Program-made: the position numbers and the translations under genes
Shown here: positions 18,098 to 28,252 of the stretch, piece after piece
How the letters are laid out: each line of letters starts with the position of its first letter
Position numbering within the stretch: the first letter of the stretch is position 1
Assembly (NCBI RefSeq): GCF_030812215.1
Contig: NZ_JAUSSG010000001.1
Location: 1,116,001 to 1,180,000, forward strand
Direction: 5' to 3'
DNA: 64,000 nucleotides
DNA from: Variovorax boronicumulans
Lineage (GTDB): Bacteria > Pseudomonadota > Gammaproteobacteria > Burkholderiales > Burkholderiaceae_C
Notes under the pieces: generated by a model
The model's input: only the letters and a program-made list of their open reading frames with translations
Told to the model about the DNA's origin: nothing
The model's database searches: none

Positions 18098-20554
18098 ATG
18101 GCGACGCCACTCCCCTCCCATGCACAGGTCGTCATCGCGGGCGGCGGCATCGCCGGCTGCAGCGCGGCCTACCACCTCACCCAGCTCGGCTGCACCGACG
18201 TGATCGTGCTCGAGCAGGGCCAGCTCACCTGCGGCACGACCTGGCACGCCGCCGGGCTGGTCGGCCAACTGCGCGCGAACCGCAGCATGACGAAGATGAG
18301 CCGCTACGGCATCGACCTGTACGCCTCGCTCGAAGCCGAGACGGGCCTGGCCACCGGCTGGAAGCAGTGCGGCAGCATCACGGTGGCGCGCACGCCCGAG
18401 CGCATGACGCTGCTCAAGCGGACCATCGCCACGGCCCGCAGCTTCGGCATAGAGGCCGAGTTCATCACGCCCGCCGAAGCGAAGGAGCTGTGGCCGCTGA
18501 TGCGCATCGACGACCTCGTGGGCGCCGTCTGGCTGCCCGGCGACGGCAAGGCCAACCCGACCGACCTCACGCAGTCGCTGGCCAAGGGCGCGCGCAACCG
18601 CGGCGCGAAGGTCTTCGAGGGCGTGCGGATCACCGGCACGATCATCGAGCACGGCCGCATCGTCGGCGTGCAGACCGACCAGGGCACGGTGCGCTGCGAG
18701 ACCTTTCTCAACTGCGCGGGCCAGTGGGCGCGCGACCTGGGAAAGATGTCGGGCGTCAACATTCCGCTGCATTCGGCCGAGCACTTCTACCTGGTCACCA
18801 AGGAGATCGAAGGCGTGCACCGCGACCTGCCGGTGCTGCGCGACCCCGACGGCTACATCTACTACAAGGAAGAAGTCGGCGGCCTCGTGATGGGCGGCTT
18901 CGAGCCGGTGGCCAAGCCCTGGGGCATGGACGGCATTCCGCCGAAGTTCGAGTTCCAGCTGCTGCCGGACGACATGGACCAGTTCCAGATCCTGCTGGAC
19001 GAAGCGGTGCACCGCACGCCGGCGCTGGAGACTACCGAGATCAAGCTCTTCCTCAACGGCCCCGAGAGCTTCACCCCCGACGGCAATTTCATCCTCGGCG
19101 AAGCGCCCGAGGTGCGCGGCTATTTCGTGGCCGCCGGCTTCAATTCGGCCGGTATCGCGAACGCCGGTGGCGCGGGCAAGCTGATTGCCGAATGGATCGT
19201 CGGCGGCGCCGCGCCGGCCGATCTGCTCGATGTCGACATTCGCCGCTTTGCGCCCTTCAACAGCAACAAGCGCTGGCTGAAGGACCGCACGGTGGAAGCG
19301 CTCGGCCTGCACTACGCGATGCGCTGGCCGCGCCACGAGTTGGAGTCCGGCCGGCCGCTGCGGCGCTCGCCGCTGTACGACAAGCTCAAGGCCAAGGGCG
19401 CGGCCTTCGGCAGCAAGCTCGGCTGGGAGCGCGCGAGCTGGTTCGCGCTGCCGGGCCAGAAGGCGGAAACGCGCTACGGCTTCGGCCGTCCCGACTGGCT
19501 CGATGCCTGCATCGAAGAGCAGATGGCGGTGCGGCGCGATGTGGTCGTCTTCGACCAGACCTCCTTCGGCAAGCTGATGGTGCAAGGCCGCGACGCCGAG
19601 CAGTTGTTGCAGCGCCTGTGCGCCAACGACGTGGCGGTCCGGCCCGGCAGCATGGCCTACACCGCGCTGCTCAACGAGCGCGGCGGCTTCGAGAGCGATC
19701 TCACCGTCATGCGCCTTGCAGCCGACTGCTTCCTCATCGTCACCGGCTCGGCGCAGCCGTACCGCGACATCGGCCACATCAAGCGCCACCTGCAGCCGGA
19801 CGAGCATGTGACGGTGACCGACGTGACTTCGGGCTACTGCACGCTCACCGTGACCGGCCCGAAAGCGCAGCAGCTGCTGTCGCGCGTCACGCCGCAGGAT
19901 CTCGGCAAGGAGGCTTTTCCGCAATCGGCCGTGATCGAGATCGACGTCGGCCACGCGCGTGCGCTCGCGGCCAAGGTCTCGTACGTCGGCGGTCCGGGAT
20001 GGGAGCTGTACATCCCCACCGAAATGGCGGTGCATGTGTACGACACGCTGTTCGAAGCGGGCGCCGACCTGGGCCTTCGCGATGGCGGCTACTACACCAT
20101 CGACGCCCTGCGCATCGAAGCCGGGCGCCGCGCCTTCGGCCTCGAACTGGGACCGGATGAGACCCCGTTCGAGGCGGGCCTCGAATTCGCGGTGCAGCTG
20201 GACAAGCCGGTCGCGTTCATCGGCCAGGCCGCGCTCGCGAAGCTCGCGCCGGAGCGGCTTTCCAAGCGGCTCCTGATGTTCACGCTCGACGACGAACAGG
20301 CCTTCGCCTGGGGCGGCGAGCCGATCCTTCGCAACGGCAAGGCCGTGGGCGAACTGACCTCCACCGCCTGGAGCGCGGTGCTCGGGCGGATGGTGGTGAT
20401 GGGCTACGTACGCAGCGCCGAGCCGCTGACGCGGGACGAGGCGATGAAGGGTTCGTACGAAATCGACATCGCCGGCCAGCGCTTCGCCGCCACGGCACAA
20501 TCGCGGCCGCCTTACCCGTCGCTCGTGAAAGCCGCGCTCGAACAGCGCCGCTAG
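18098..20554 (+). CDS. Dimethylglycine/sarcosine dehydrogenase-like FAD and folate enzyme
   Basis: 818-residue four-domain flavoprotein: DAO/FAD domain (about 10-365, VVIAGGGIAGCSAAYHL), FAO_M linker domain (370-425), and a glycine-cleavage T-protein-like folate module (GCV_T about 430-690 and C-terminal barrel to 810). H50 in CGTTWHAAGL is the histidine that covalently carries FAD in dimethylglycine dehydrogenase. The family oxidises N-methyl groups and hands the carbon to THF as 5,10-methylene-THF. ATG 18098 has AGGAAG upstream. It is the last gene of the rightward phosphonate arm after phnW and purU. I infer that it demethylates an N-methylated amine, possibly N-methyl-AEP; dimethylglycine or sarcosine are the conventional alternatives. 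Confidence 0.85.
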   Translation: MATPLPSHAQVVIAGGGIAGCSAAYHLTQLGCTDVIVLEQGQLTCGTTWHAAGLVGQLRANRSMTKMSRYGIDLYASLEAETGLATGWKQCGSITVARTPERMTLLKRTIATARSFGIEAEFITPAEAKELWPLMRIDDLVGAVWLPGDGKANPTDLTQSLAKGARNRGAKVFEGVRITGTIIEHGRIVGVQTDQGTVRCETFLNCAGQWARDLGKMSGVNIPLHSAEHFYLVTKEIEGVHRDLPVLRDPDGYIYYKEEVGGLVMGGFEPVAKPWGMDGIPPKFEFQLLPDDMDQFQILLDEAVHRTPALETTEIKLFLNGPESFTPDGNFILGEAPEVRGYFVAAGFNSAGIANAGGAGKLIAEWIVGGAAPADLLDVDIRRFAPFNSNKRWLKDRTVEALGLHYAMRWPRHELESGRPLRRSPLYDKLKAKGAAFGSKLGWERASWFALPGQKAETRYGFGRPDWLDACIEEQMAVRRDVVVFDQTSFGKLMVQGRDAEQLLQRLCANDVAVRPGSMAYTALLNERGGFESDLTVMRLAADCFLIVTGSAQPYRDIGHIKRHLQPDEHVTVTDVTSGYCTLTVTGPKAQQLLSRVTPQDLGKEAFPQSAVIEIDVGHARALAAKVSYVGGPGWELYIPTEMAVHVYDTLFEAGADLGLRDGGYYTIDALRIEAGRRAFGLELGPDETPFEAGLEFAVQLDKPVAFIGQAALAKLAPERLSKRLLMFTLDDEQAFAWGGEPILRNGKAVGELTSTAWSAVLGRMVVMGYVRSAEPLTRDEAMKGSYEIDIAGQRFAATAQSRPPYPSLVKAALEQRR

Positions 20555-20607
20555 CACGGGACCAGAACGCGGACGGCTGACAGACGAGGTATCTCTTCGG
20601 GGTACAC

Positions 20608-21399
20608 ATGGCCGCACAGAACTTTCTGCATCTCTGGGACAGCAGCTTTCTCTACGTGACGCCGGCCATCGAGTCGGACCTGACGGCCCGCTCGTCGGTC
20701 ACGCTGCTGGCCTCGGTCAGCGGGCATCCGTTCCGGCTGGAAGCCGCCGACGGCACGCGCGCGCTCTGCACGGCCGCGGTGGTCGCGGCTGGTGCGCAGC
20801 GGCGGCTGTACGTGGATGGCTGCGGGCTGCTCTCGCTCAACCTCGATCCGGGGTCCGGCGCCTACCGCACGCTGTCGCAATGGATGGGCGAGAGGGGCAT
20901 CGTGCCGGTCGATGCGCAATGCTTCGGCCGGCTGCGTGACAGCTTCGAGGCGGCGCAGTGCGGGGCGCTGGCCGAGCATCACCTGCAATCGCTCAGCGCG
21001 CGGATGGTGGAAGCCGTTACCGAACGCCCCGAGTCCGCGGGCGGTCTCGATCCGCGCATCGACAGCGTGATGCGCGTCGCCCGGTCGCATGCGGGCCCGC
21101 TGCCGCTGCAGGAACTGTCCGAGGTGGCCTGCCTGTCGCCCGACCGGCTGACCCACCTGTTTCGCGAGCAGGCGGGCGTGTCGATCAAGAACTACCTGCT
21201 GTGGGCCAAGGTGCGCCGCTCCGTGCAGCAGTTCGCGAGCGGCCGTCCGCTGGCCGACATCGCATTGGACGGCGGCTTCGCCAGTGCGGCCCACATGAGC
21301 CGCACCTTCCAATGCTCCTTCGGGCTGCCGCCGTCGTTCCTCTCGCGCCAGGTGCGCGTGACGGCGGACGACCAGGCCGAGCGCGTCTGGGGCCTGTGA
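20608..21399 (+). CDS. AraC-family transcriptional regulator
   Basis: 263-residue regulator with an N-terminal sensor domain (to about 150) and a C-terminal AraC double helix-turn-helix at about 160-255: LPLQELSEVACLSPDRLTHL, then ISLKNY-type linker SIKNYLLWAKVRRS, then IALDGGFASAAHMSRTFQ with the conserved SAAHMSRTFQ second recognition element. The N-terminal part has no domain that I recognise with certainty. It sits 53 bp after the DMGDH-like gene and 152 bp before the anchored protein at 21552, so it may control either neighbour. Confidence 0.87.
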   Translation: MAAQNFLHLWDSSFLYVTPAIESDLTARSSVTLLASVSGHPFRLEAADGTRALCTAAVVAAGAQRRLYVDGCGLLSLNLDPGSGAYRTLSQWMGERGIVPVDAQCFGRLRDSFEAAQCGALAEHHLQSLSARMVEAVTERPESAGGLDPRIDSVMRVARSHAGPLPLQELSEVACLSPDRLTHLFREQAGVSIKNYLLWAKVRRSVQQFASGRPLADIALDGGFASAAHMSRTFQCSFGLPPSFLSRQVRVTADDQAERVWGL

Positions 21400-21551
21400 G
21401 CGCGGCGCGGCCGGTGCACGCCGGCCCGCTGCCCGCACCGTCTCGTTTTCACCTAGAACCTTAGCGGCTGCATGAAAGTGGGCGCCGCTGTCCCTGTCTA
21501 CGCTTCCCGGGTGACGGAAACGAAGAAGACAAGAGACAAGAGAGGTTCCCC

Positions 21552-22301
21552 GTGCGCTCCCGCCTATCCACATCCGCCAGGCTCGGCCTCGGCGCCGCGG
21601 CCGTTCTGACGGCGCTCGGCGCCTGGCTTTTTCTCGCCGATACCGACAGCCACGCCGCCGCGGCCGGCACCTCGGCCCACGCGGCGGCGGCCGCCGCTTC
21701 GCAGGCTCCCACGACCCGGGAAGGCGTCGTGCTCGCCCGTCGCGCCGCGGGCTACACCGCCTTCGCACCCGGCGCATCGCCCTACCTCCTCTCGGCCGGC
21801 GCGCGGGAGCGCGGTCTCGACGTCGTGCGGCTTCGGCGCGACCTCGCCGGCACCGGCAAGGACGTGGCACAGGAGGTGGACCGCATCGTCGCACTCGCAC
21901 GGTTCAGGGACCGCATGGACACCCTCGCCCGGGTGTTGCCGACGCTGAGCGACGAGGAGCGGCGCTATGAGTCCTACGCGATCCTGGACCAGTTGCCCCG
22001 ACACGTTGCCAATGGCGAGATCCTGCCCGTGGAAGCCATCGCCTCCACCCGGGCGCTGATCCAGATCGGAGAGTCGGACCCCGTGATCCGGGACGCGCTC
22101 ACGAAGCAACTGACCGAGTCGCTGCAAACGCACGCCCGAAAGATGCTGGGGCCGGCGCCCACCTCCGAGCCCCGCTACCAGAGCTACACGCAGGCCAGGA
22201 ACCAGATGGCCAGCGAAGTGCAGGCCACCGTGCAAGACCCCGAAGAGCGGCAGCGCGCGATGGCGCAAAGAGAGTTCGAGATCAGAAGCCGCCACTACTG
22301 A
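21552..22301 (+). CDS. Membrane-anchored helical periplasmic protein, possible foldase-like partner
   Basis: Not recognised as a named family. 249 residues with an N-terminal hydrophobic stretch (about 11-29, LGLGAAAVLTALGAWLFLA) that looks like an uncleaved anchor, an Ala-rich linker (AAAAGTSAHAAAAAAS), and then a charged, predicted all-helical body with YESYAILDQLPRHVANG and YTQARNQMASEVQATVQDPE. GTG 21552 has AGAGAGG upstream. The next gene 36 bp downstream is a secreted hydrolase. Anchor, Ala-rich linker and helical arm next to a secreted hydrolase recall lipase-specific foldases (LifO), but the RxxFDY motif of that family is absent and the protein is about 100 residues short, so this is only a hypothesis. 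Confidence 0.7.
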   Translation: MRSRLSTSARLGLGAAAVLTALGAWLFLADTDSHAAAAGTSAHAAAAAASQAPTTREGVVLARRAAGYTAFAPGASPYLLSAGARERGLDVVRLRRDLAGTGKDVAQEVDRIVALARFRDRMDTLARVLPTLSDEERRYESYAILDQLPRHVANGEILPVEAIASTRALIQIGESDPVIRDALTKQLTESLQTHARKMLGPAPTSEPRYQSYTQARNQMASEVQATVQDPEERQRAMAQREFEIRSRHY

Positions 22302-22337
22302 AATCCTTCATTGCAAAAAAATCAGGAGCCACATCAC

Positions 22338-24047
22338 ATGAACCCGACAAGAGTTTTCTGGAGAGTCGCGGCCGCACTGGCCTTGACGCTCTCGATGGGC
22401 GCGGCCTACAGCGCGTCGCCGCCCGCGCAGGAAGGCGCCACGCAAAGAAGCCGCGCCGATGCGCAGGCCTTCATCGACGAAGCCACGCGCAAGTACAACG
22501 CGGGCCTCACCCACAGTTCCAAGCCCGGGCAGACCATCGTTCCCGCCGCGGGACCCAACTGGGCGGCCGACCTGGACACCTGGGTCGAGTACACCTTCCC
22601 CGCGAGCTCGGGCGCCTCGTGCATGAACGGCACGCCCTACCGCATGTACTACAAGGTCTCCTCCGATGCCGGCATGCGCGACAAGGTGCTGGTCGACTTC
22701 GAAGGCGGCGGCGCGTGCTGGGACTTCCAGTCGTGCCGCCCCGATGCCGAAACGGGTGCGGCCAATCCGGACGGGCTGCCCTCGGGCTACATCCAGGGCG
22801 ACGGCATCGTCTCCAACACCGCGCTGCTGCTCACCTCGCCGGTGCTGGAAGGCAACACCTTCCTCGTCGAGGCAGCGGCGCGTCTTCTGTTCGGGCGAGG
22901 CTCGGGCAAGCTGGACGACGGCTGGTGGGGGCGCCTCTGGCAGACCACCACGGCACCCGAAACGCAGAAGTGGACCAAGGTGGTCTTCCCGTATTGCACG
23001 GGCGATGTCTCCGCCGGCGCGAGCTTCAGGTCGTTCAACGATCCGGCCGCGCCCGACGACGCGACGAAGACCAGGTACGTCAACTTCAACGGCCTCAACA
23101 ACGTGCGCGCGGCCATGAAGTTCCTGCAGGACAACAAGTTCACCCAGAGCCTCTCGGACAAGGGCTACCTGCAGCAACTGCTGGTCTACGGCGGCAGCGC
23201 GGGCGGCTACTCGGCGCAGTTCAACTACCCGATGATCCGGCAGGCGCTCGCGGGCGAGAAGACGCGCGTCGCGCTGCTCAACGACTCGGGCCCGCTCCTG
23301 ACGGCGCCGGTCTACGGCGCAGGTGAAACCATCTCGCCGGCCGACCTGGAGAAGACGCCCGCCGCCAAGTTCTGGCAACTGGCCTCCCACACGTGGGGCT
23401 TCTTCCAGCAGCCGCTGGCCGCCGACCTCCGCGTTCCCGGCCATCCCGAATACGCCGAGCAGGCCAGCGGCGTGATCGCGCGATGGGAAAAAGCCACGGG
23501 CAAGAAGGTCAACATCGCCAAGGCCAGCGGCGGCGACACCGGCAGCTTCAGCGCGGTGCTGTCGAAGCGCTATCCCAACGACCGCTTCGGCCTCGCGAGC
23601 TTCCAGCAGGACCAGGTCATCTCGCGCTTCTTCTTCATCGGGGCACAGAACGCCGAGGTCGTGGGCCTGGAGGGCTCGGCGCTGCGCGATGCCAAGCTCA
23701 AGCTCTTCCAGAAGGAGATGGACCTGGTGCGCGCCAATCTCGGCCCGCTGCCCAACTTCGGCTACTACATGCCGTGGTCGCGCTACCTGGTGATCGGCAG
23801 CCACGTCACGACGGCGCTGACCTTCGCGGGCACCGAGACCTCGCGCGCCGCGAACATGCGCGACGACGGCGGCCGCATCCAGCCGGCCTTCGACGGCGAC
23901 GTGGGGCACTTCCTGAACAACCTGCTGAGCACCAACACCCTGGAGGCGGAGCCTGTGCTGAAGGAAGTGGGGCCGGAGAAGGCCGAGCCGCTGAATCTTG
24001 CCGGCGTGGCGGGCTGGCTGCTCTCGCTGTTCAACGTCTTCGGTTGA
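22338..24047 (+). CDS. Secreted pectinacetylesterase-family hydrolase
   Basis: 569 residues with a signal peptide (about 1-28, ending MGAAYSA). The body matches the pectinacetylesterase/Notum-type serine hydrolases: FEGGGACWDFQSC (oxyanion-hole region with the GGG and paired Cys), VVFPYCTGDVSAG, the nucleophile S287 in VYGGSAGGYSAQF, and a C-terminal HFLNN histidine candidate. Such enzymes deacylate polysaccharides or lipids; the real substrate is unknown. SD AGGAG precedes ATG 22338. Paired with the anchored protein at 21552. Many bacterial members are annotated as vtpJ-like hydrolases without known role. It ends 27 bp from the convergent EgtB-like gene. Confidence 0.8.
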   Translation: MNPTRVFWRVAAALALTLSMGAAYSASPPAQEGATQRSRADAQAFIDEATRKYNAGLTHSSKPGQTIVPAAGPNWAADLDTWVEYTFPASSGASCMNGTPYRMYYKVSSDAGMRDKVLVDFEGGGACWDFQSCRPDAETGAANPDGLPSGYIQGDGIVSNTALLLTSPVLEGNTFLVEAAARLLFGRGSGKLDDGWWGRLWQTTTAPETQKWTKVVFPYCTGDVSAGASFRSFNDPAAPDDATKTRYVNFNGLNNVRAAMKFLQDNKFTQSLSDKGYLQQLLVYGGSAGGYSAQFNYPMIRQALAGEKTRVALLNDSGPLLTAPVYGAGETISPADLEKTPAAKFWQLASHTWGFFQQPLAADLRVPGHPEYAEQASGVIARWEKATGKKVNIAKASGGDTGSFSAVLSKRYPNDRFGLASFQQDQVISRFFFIGAQNAEVVGLEGSALRDAKLKLFQKEMDLVRANLGPLPNFGYYMPWSRYLVIGSHVTTALTFAGTETSRAANMRDDGGRIQPAFDGDVGHFLNNLLSTNTLEAEPVLKEVGPEKAEPLNLAGVAGWLLSLFNVFG

Positions 24048-24074
24048 CCGGCGCCGGGCCCGAAGCGCGAGGCA

Positions 24075-25376
24075 TCAAAGGCTGCAGGTGCGAAAGCCGA
24101 AGAAACCGTCGTCGCGCTCCGGCAGCGCAAAGCTCCGGCGGCGCGGCGAGCGAAGCCGCGCACGCGTGGCGAACGACGCACCGCGCAGCACGCGCGCCCG
24201 GCCGAAGGCGGCCACCGGATCGAACTCGCCGCCCGCACTCCACGGGTCGGCCCGGAACCCGGGCCACGGCTGCAGCGTGCCCGCGGTCCACTCGTGCACA
24301 TCGGCCCAGCGGAACCCGCGCCGCGCGGCCGTGTGCGCCGCGATCTCCCACTCCACCTCGGTCGCCATGCGGCGTCCTGCCCAGCGCGCCCAGGCGTCGG
24401 CCTCCCACCAGCTCAAGTGCACGGCACTGTGGTGCCCGGCCGCGCGCACGGTGACGCCGAAGCGGTGCTGCAGCACCGAGCCGCCGGTGCCGTTGCGCGC
24501 CGCGCCGATCTGCTCGACATGGCGCGGCCCGCGCCGCCCCTCGACCTGCGCGGCCAGCCAGCGCCAGCCATCGGCGTGCCACAGCTCCTCGCGGTCGTAG
24601 CCGCCGTCGTCGACGAACTCGATGTACTGGTTCCAGGTGACGGGCTGCGCATCGATCTCGAACTCGGGCACGTCGATGCGGTACGCGGCGCGCTCCTGCG
24701 CAAAGGCGAAGCCGCTCTCGGGCAGGCCCAGCTCCCAGCGCGTGGCGGGCACCAGCAGCGGTTCGCGGGTGACGGCGATGGGCGCCTGCTCGATCCCGAG
24801 AGGCAGCCCGAGCGTCTGTGCCATCACCACGAACTGCTCGCCGCGCAGGTCCTCGTGGAACAGCGCGAGGCGGTAGAAATAGAGGCCCGCATCGGTCTCG
24901 GCCGCGTGCTCGAGCAGTTCGAGCGTGCTCTCCAGTGTTTCGAGCAGGTAGGCCTTGGTCTGGCCGAGGTAAGGCAGGTCGGCCGACCAGCGGCGGCCGG
25001 GCGAGCTGTGCGCCGGGTTCCACCAGTCGTCGGCACTGGGTTCGATGGCCGCGAGGCGCGTGGGCCGCACCGGGCAGTCGGCGCCGAAGGCACGCTGCGT
25101 GTTGCGCCCGATCCACCACTCGGCAAACCAGCCGATGTGCCCGGCCAGCCACACCGGAGGCACCACGCCTTCGTCCTCGGGCACGGGCGGCACGGCAAGG
25201 GCTTCCGAGCCCAGCGCCTCTTCGTACAGGCCGAGCAGGTGGAGCGTGTGGTTGCGGGCGTCGATCAGGGCCAGCGAGAGCAGGTCGCGGCCAGCGCGGC
25301 ACATGTCGGGCGAATCGATGGAATGCGGCAGGTTCGCCGCGCCGAAGGGCGCCGAGGGCGACGGGCTCGAAGACAT
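24075..25376 (-). CDS. EgtB/SUMF1-family non-haem iron enzyme homologue with altered metal site
   Basis: 433 residues: an N-terminal DinB-like four-helix domain (about 30-190) and a C-terminal formylglycine-generating/SUMF1 fold (about 230-433, VTWNQYIEFVDDGGYDREEL, RRMATEVEWEIAAHT, VHEWTAGTLQPWPGF, LRGASFATRARL). This is the ergothioneine/selenoneine synthase layout. In EgtB the iron is held by one His in the first helices and a HExxHxE pair. Here H80 (LAGHIGWF) is kept, but the pair reads FHEDLRGE: H174 is present and the second His is R178. No selenosugar or SelD-type partner lies nearby, so SenA identity is not supported. ATG 25376 is preferred over TTG 25382. It may be a diverged or inactive paralogue, or use different chemistry. 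Confidence 0.8.
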   Translation of the reverse strand: MSSSPSPSAPFGAANLPHSIDSPDMCRAGRDLLSLALIDARNHTLHLLGLYEEALGSEALAVPPVPEDEGVVPPVWLAGHIGWFAEWWIGRNTQRAFGADCPVRPTRLAAIEPSADDWWNPAHSSPGRRWSADLPYLGQTKAYLLETLESTLELLEHAAETDAGLYFYRLALFHEDLRGEQFVVMAQTLGLPLGIEQAPIAVTREPLLVPATRWELGLPESGFAFAQERAAYRIDVPEFEIDAQPVTWNQYIEFVDDGGYDREELWHADGWRWLAAQVEGRRGPRHVEQIGAARNGTGGSVLQHRFGVTVRAAGHHSAVHLSWWEADAWARWAGRRMATEVEWEIAAHTAARRGFRWADVHEWTAGTLQPWPGFRADPWSAGGEFDPVAAFGRARVLRGASFATRARLRSPRRRSFALPERDDGFFGFRTCSL

Positions 25377-25540
25377 GGGCAATTATGGCGACGGGCCGCC
25401 GCACCCGCGGGGCGTGGCTTTGGGGTAAACCCGAGTTCAAGGCAAAGCAATACGAAGGTTCGCCGGGATACCATTGCGGGCTTTGCGCAGCCCCCACCAG
25501 GGGCCGGCGTTTCACCTTGGGCTTCGTGGGAGACACCCCC

Positions 25541-26080
25541 TTGTCTGCATTCCTCAGATTCGCGACCGGCATGGACTGGATCAGCGAAAAACTCGGCAAG
25601 TTCGCCGGCTATGCCGTGCTGGCCGCCTCGCTCATCTCGGCCGCCAACGCCATCGTCCGATACGGCCTGGACTTCAGCAACAACGCATTCCTCGAGATCC
25701 AGTGGTACCTGTTCGCCGCCACGGTGATGCTGGGTGCCCCGGTGGTGCTGCGCTTCAACGAGCATGTGCGCGTGGACATCATCTACGGCAAGCTCAAGGG
25801 CTATGGGCCGGTGTATGTCGACCTGTTCGGCCTCATCTTCTTCCTGCTGCCGGTGATGGCGCTCTTCACCTACCTCACCTGGCCGTATTTCTGGAACACC
25901 TGGGTCACCGGCGAGATGTCCGGCAACATCGGCGGCCTCGTGCGCTGGCCCGCGGCGCTTTTGATGCCCGTGGGCTTCGGCGCGATGTTCCTGCAGGGCG
26001 TCTCGGAAATCATCAAGCGCATCGCCTACCTGCGCGGGCTGATAGAGATGGACACGCACTACGAGAAGCCGGTGCAGTGA
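25541..26080 (+). CDS. dctQ: TRAP transporter small permease (DctQ)
   Basis: Small membrane subunit of a tripartite ATP-independent periplasmic transporter, about 179 residues with four hydrophobic helices, including AGYAVLAASLISAANAIVRY, the conserved EIQWYLFAATVMLGAPVVL and the short motif NEHVRVDIIY between helices. I prefer the TTG start at 25541 because GGGAGA stands seven bases before it, while ATG 25571 has no SD. It is 65 bp upstream of the large permease. The substrate is unknown, but the DctP protein at 29382 in the same neighbourhood is likely the receptor. Confidence 0.85.
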   Translation: MSAFLRFATGMDWISEKLGKFAGYAVLAASLISAANAIVRYGLDFSNNAFLEIQWYLFAATVMLGAPVVLRFNEHVRVDIIYGKLKGYGPVYVDLFGLIFFLLPVMALFTYLTWPYFWNTWVTGEMSGNIGGLVRWPAALLMPVGFGAMFLQGVSEIIKRIAYLRGLIEMDTHYEKPVQ

Positions 26081-26145
26081 TGGGCGCACTTCGCACTTTT
26101 TCGTCAGGCCCCGTCCCCTCCCGCACGCACCGCAGGTAAGTCGCA

Positions 26146-27701
<1,556 letters not shown>

Positions 27702-27705
<4 letters not shown>

Positions 27706-28196
27706 GCGGCGAAAGCGAAGGCAACGCCAGCCCCACGATCGAAAGCGCCGCCTTCCCGCCGCTGCTGCGCACGCTGGCGGTGGTGCTCGTGGTGGATCTC
27801 TTCGCGTTCGCGCTCTGGAGCCTGCCGTCGCTGCGCACCACCAGCTGGTCGGCCTCCAGCCTCTTCGTGTTCGGCGTGGCGGGCCTGTGCGTCACGTGGG
27901 TCGGCTACTGGATCGTCTACAGCCGCACCCGCCTGGAAGGCGACGTGCTCACGCAGACCTGGCTCTGGGACAAGCGCGTGCGCGCGGAAGACGTGGCGCA
28001 GCTCAAGCTGGTGCACATCCGCATGCTCGAACGCGTGATCGCGCCACGGCTCCTGGTGCGCCGGCGCTTCGGTGGCATCACCTGGTTCCATGCGTACGAC
28101 CCGCAGGTGCTGGTGGCGTTCGGCCAGCAAGTGGCGCAGCGCGCCGTGCCGGCGGCTTCGCCACCACCAGCGGCGCCTGAACCCGGCGCACAGTGA
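27702..28196 (+). CDS. Small inner-membrane protein, unknown function
   Basis: 164 residues, no family recognised with confidence. Two adjacent hydrophobic segments (about 24-45 LLRTLAVVLVVDLFAFALW and 52-75 SLFVFGVAGLCVTWVGYWIV) are followed by a soluble part with a strand-rich, PH-like pattern (LEGDVLTQTWLWDKRVRAED, LVRRRFGGITWFHAYDP) and a Pro/Ala-rich end. GTG 27702 overlaps the dctM stop, so it is co-translated with the TRAP permease. It may be an accessory factor of that transporter, but nothing in the sequence proves it. Confidence 0.7.
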
Positions 28197-28252
28197 ACGG
28201 CAACGCCCGCTGAGTCAGCTTGGCGGCCTTCGGTGCGGCGAAGATATGCCGC

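Noticed and set aside
18011..20617. Long minus-strand open frame opposite the DMGDH-like gene
   Set aside because: Same antisense effect; the plus-strand gene has intact FAD and folate domains and a good start site.
24075..25376. Identification as selenoneine synthase SenA
   Set aside because: Fold is right, but the second His of the metal motif is replaced, and no selenosugar synthase or selenophosphate synthetase gene is adjacent.
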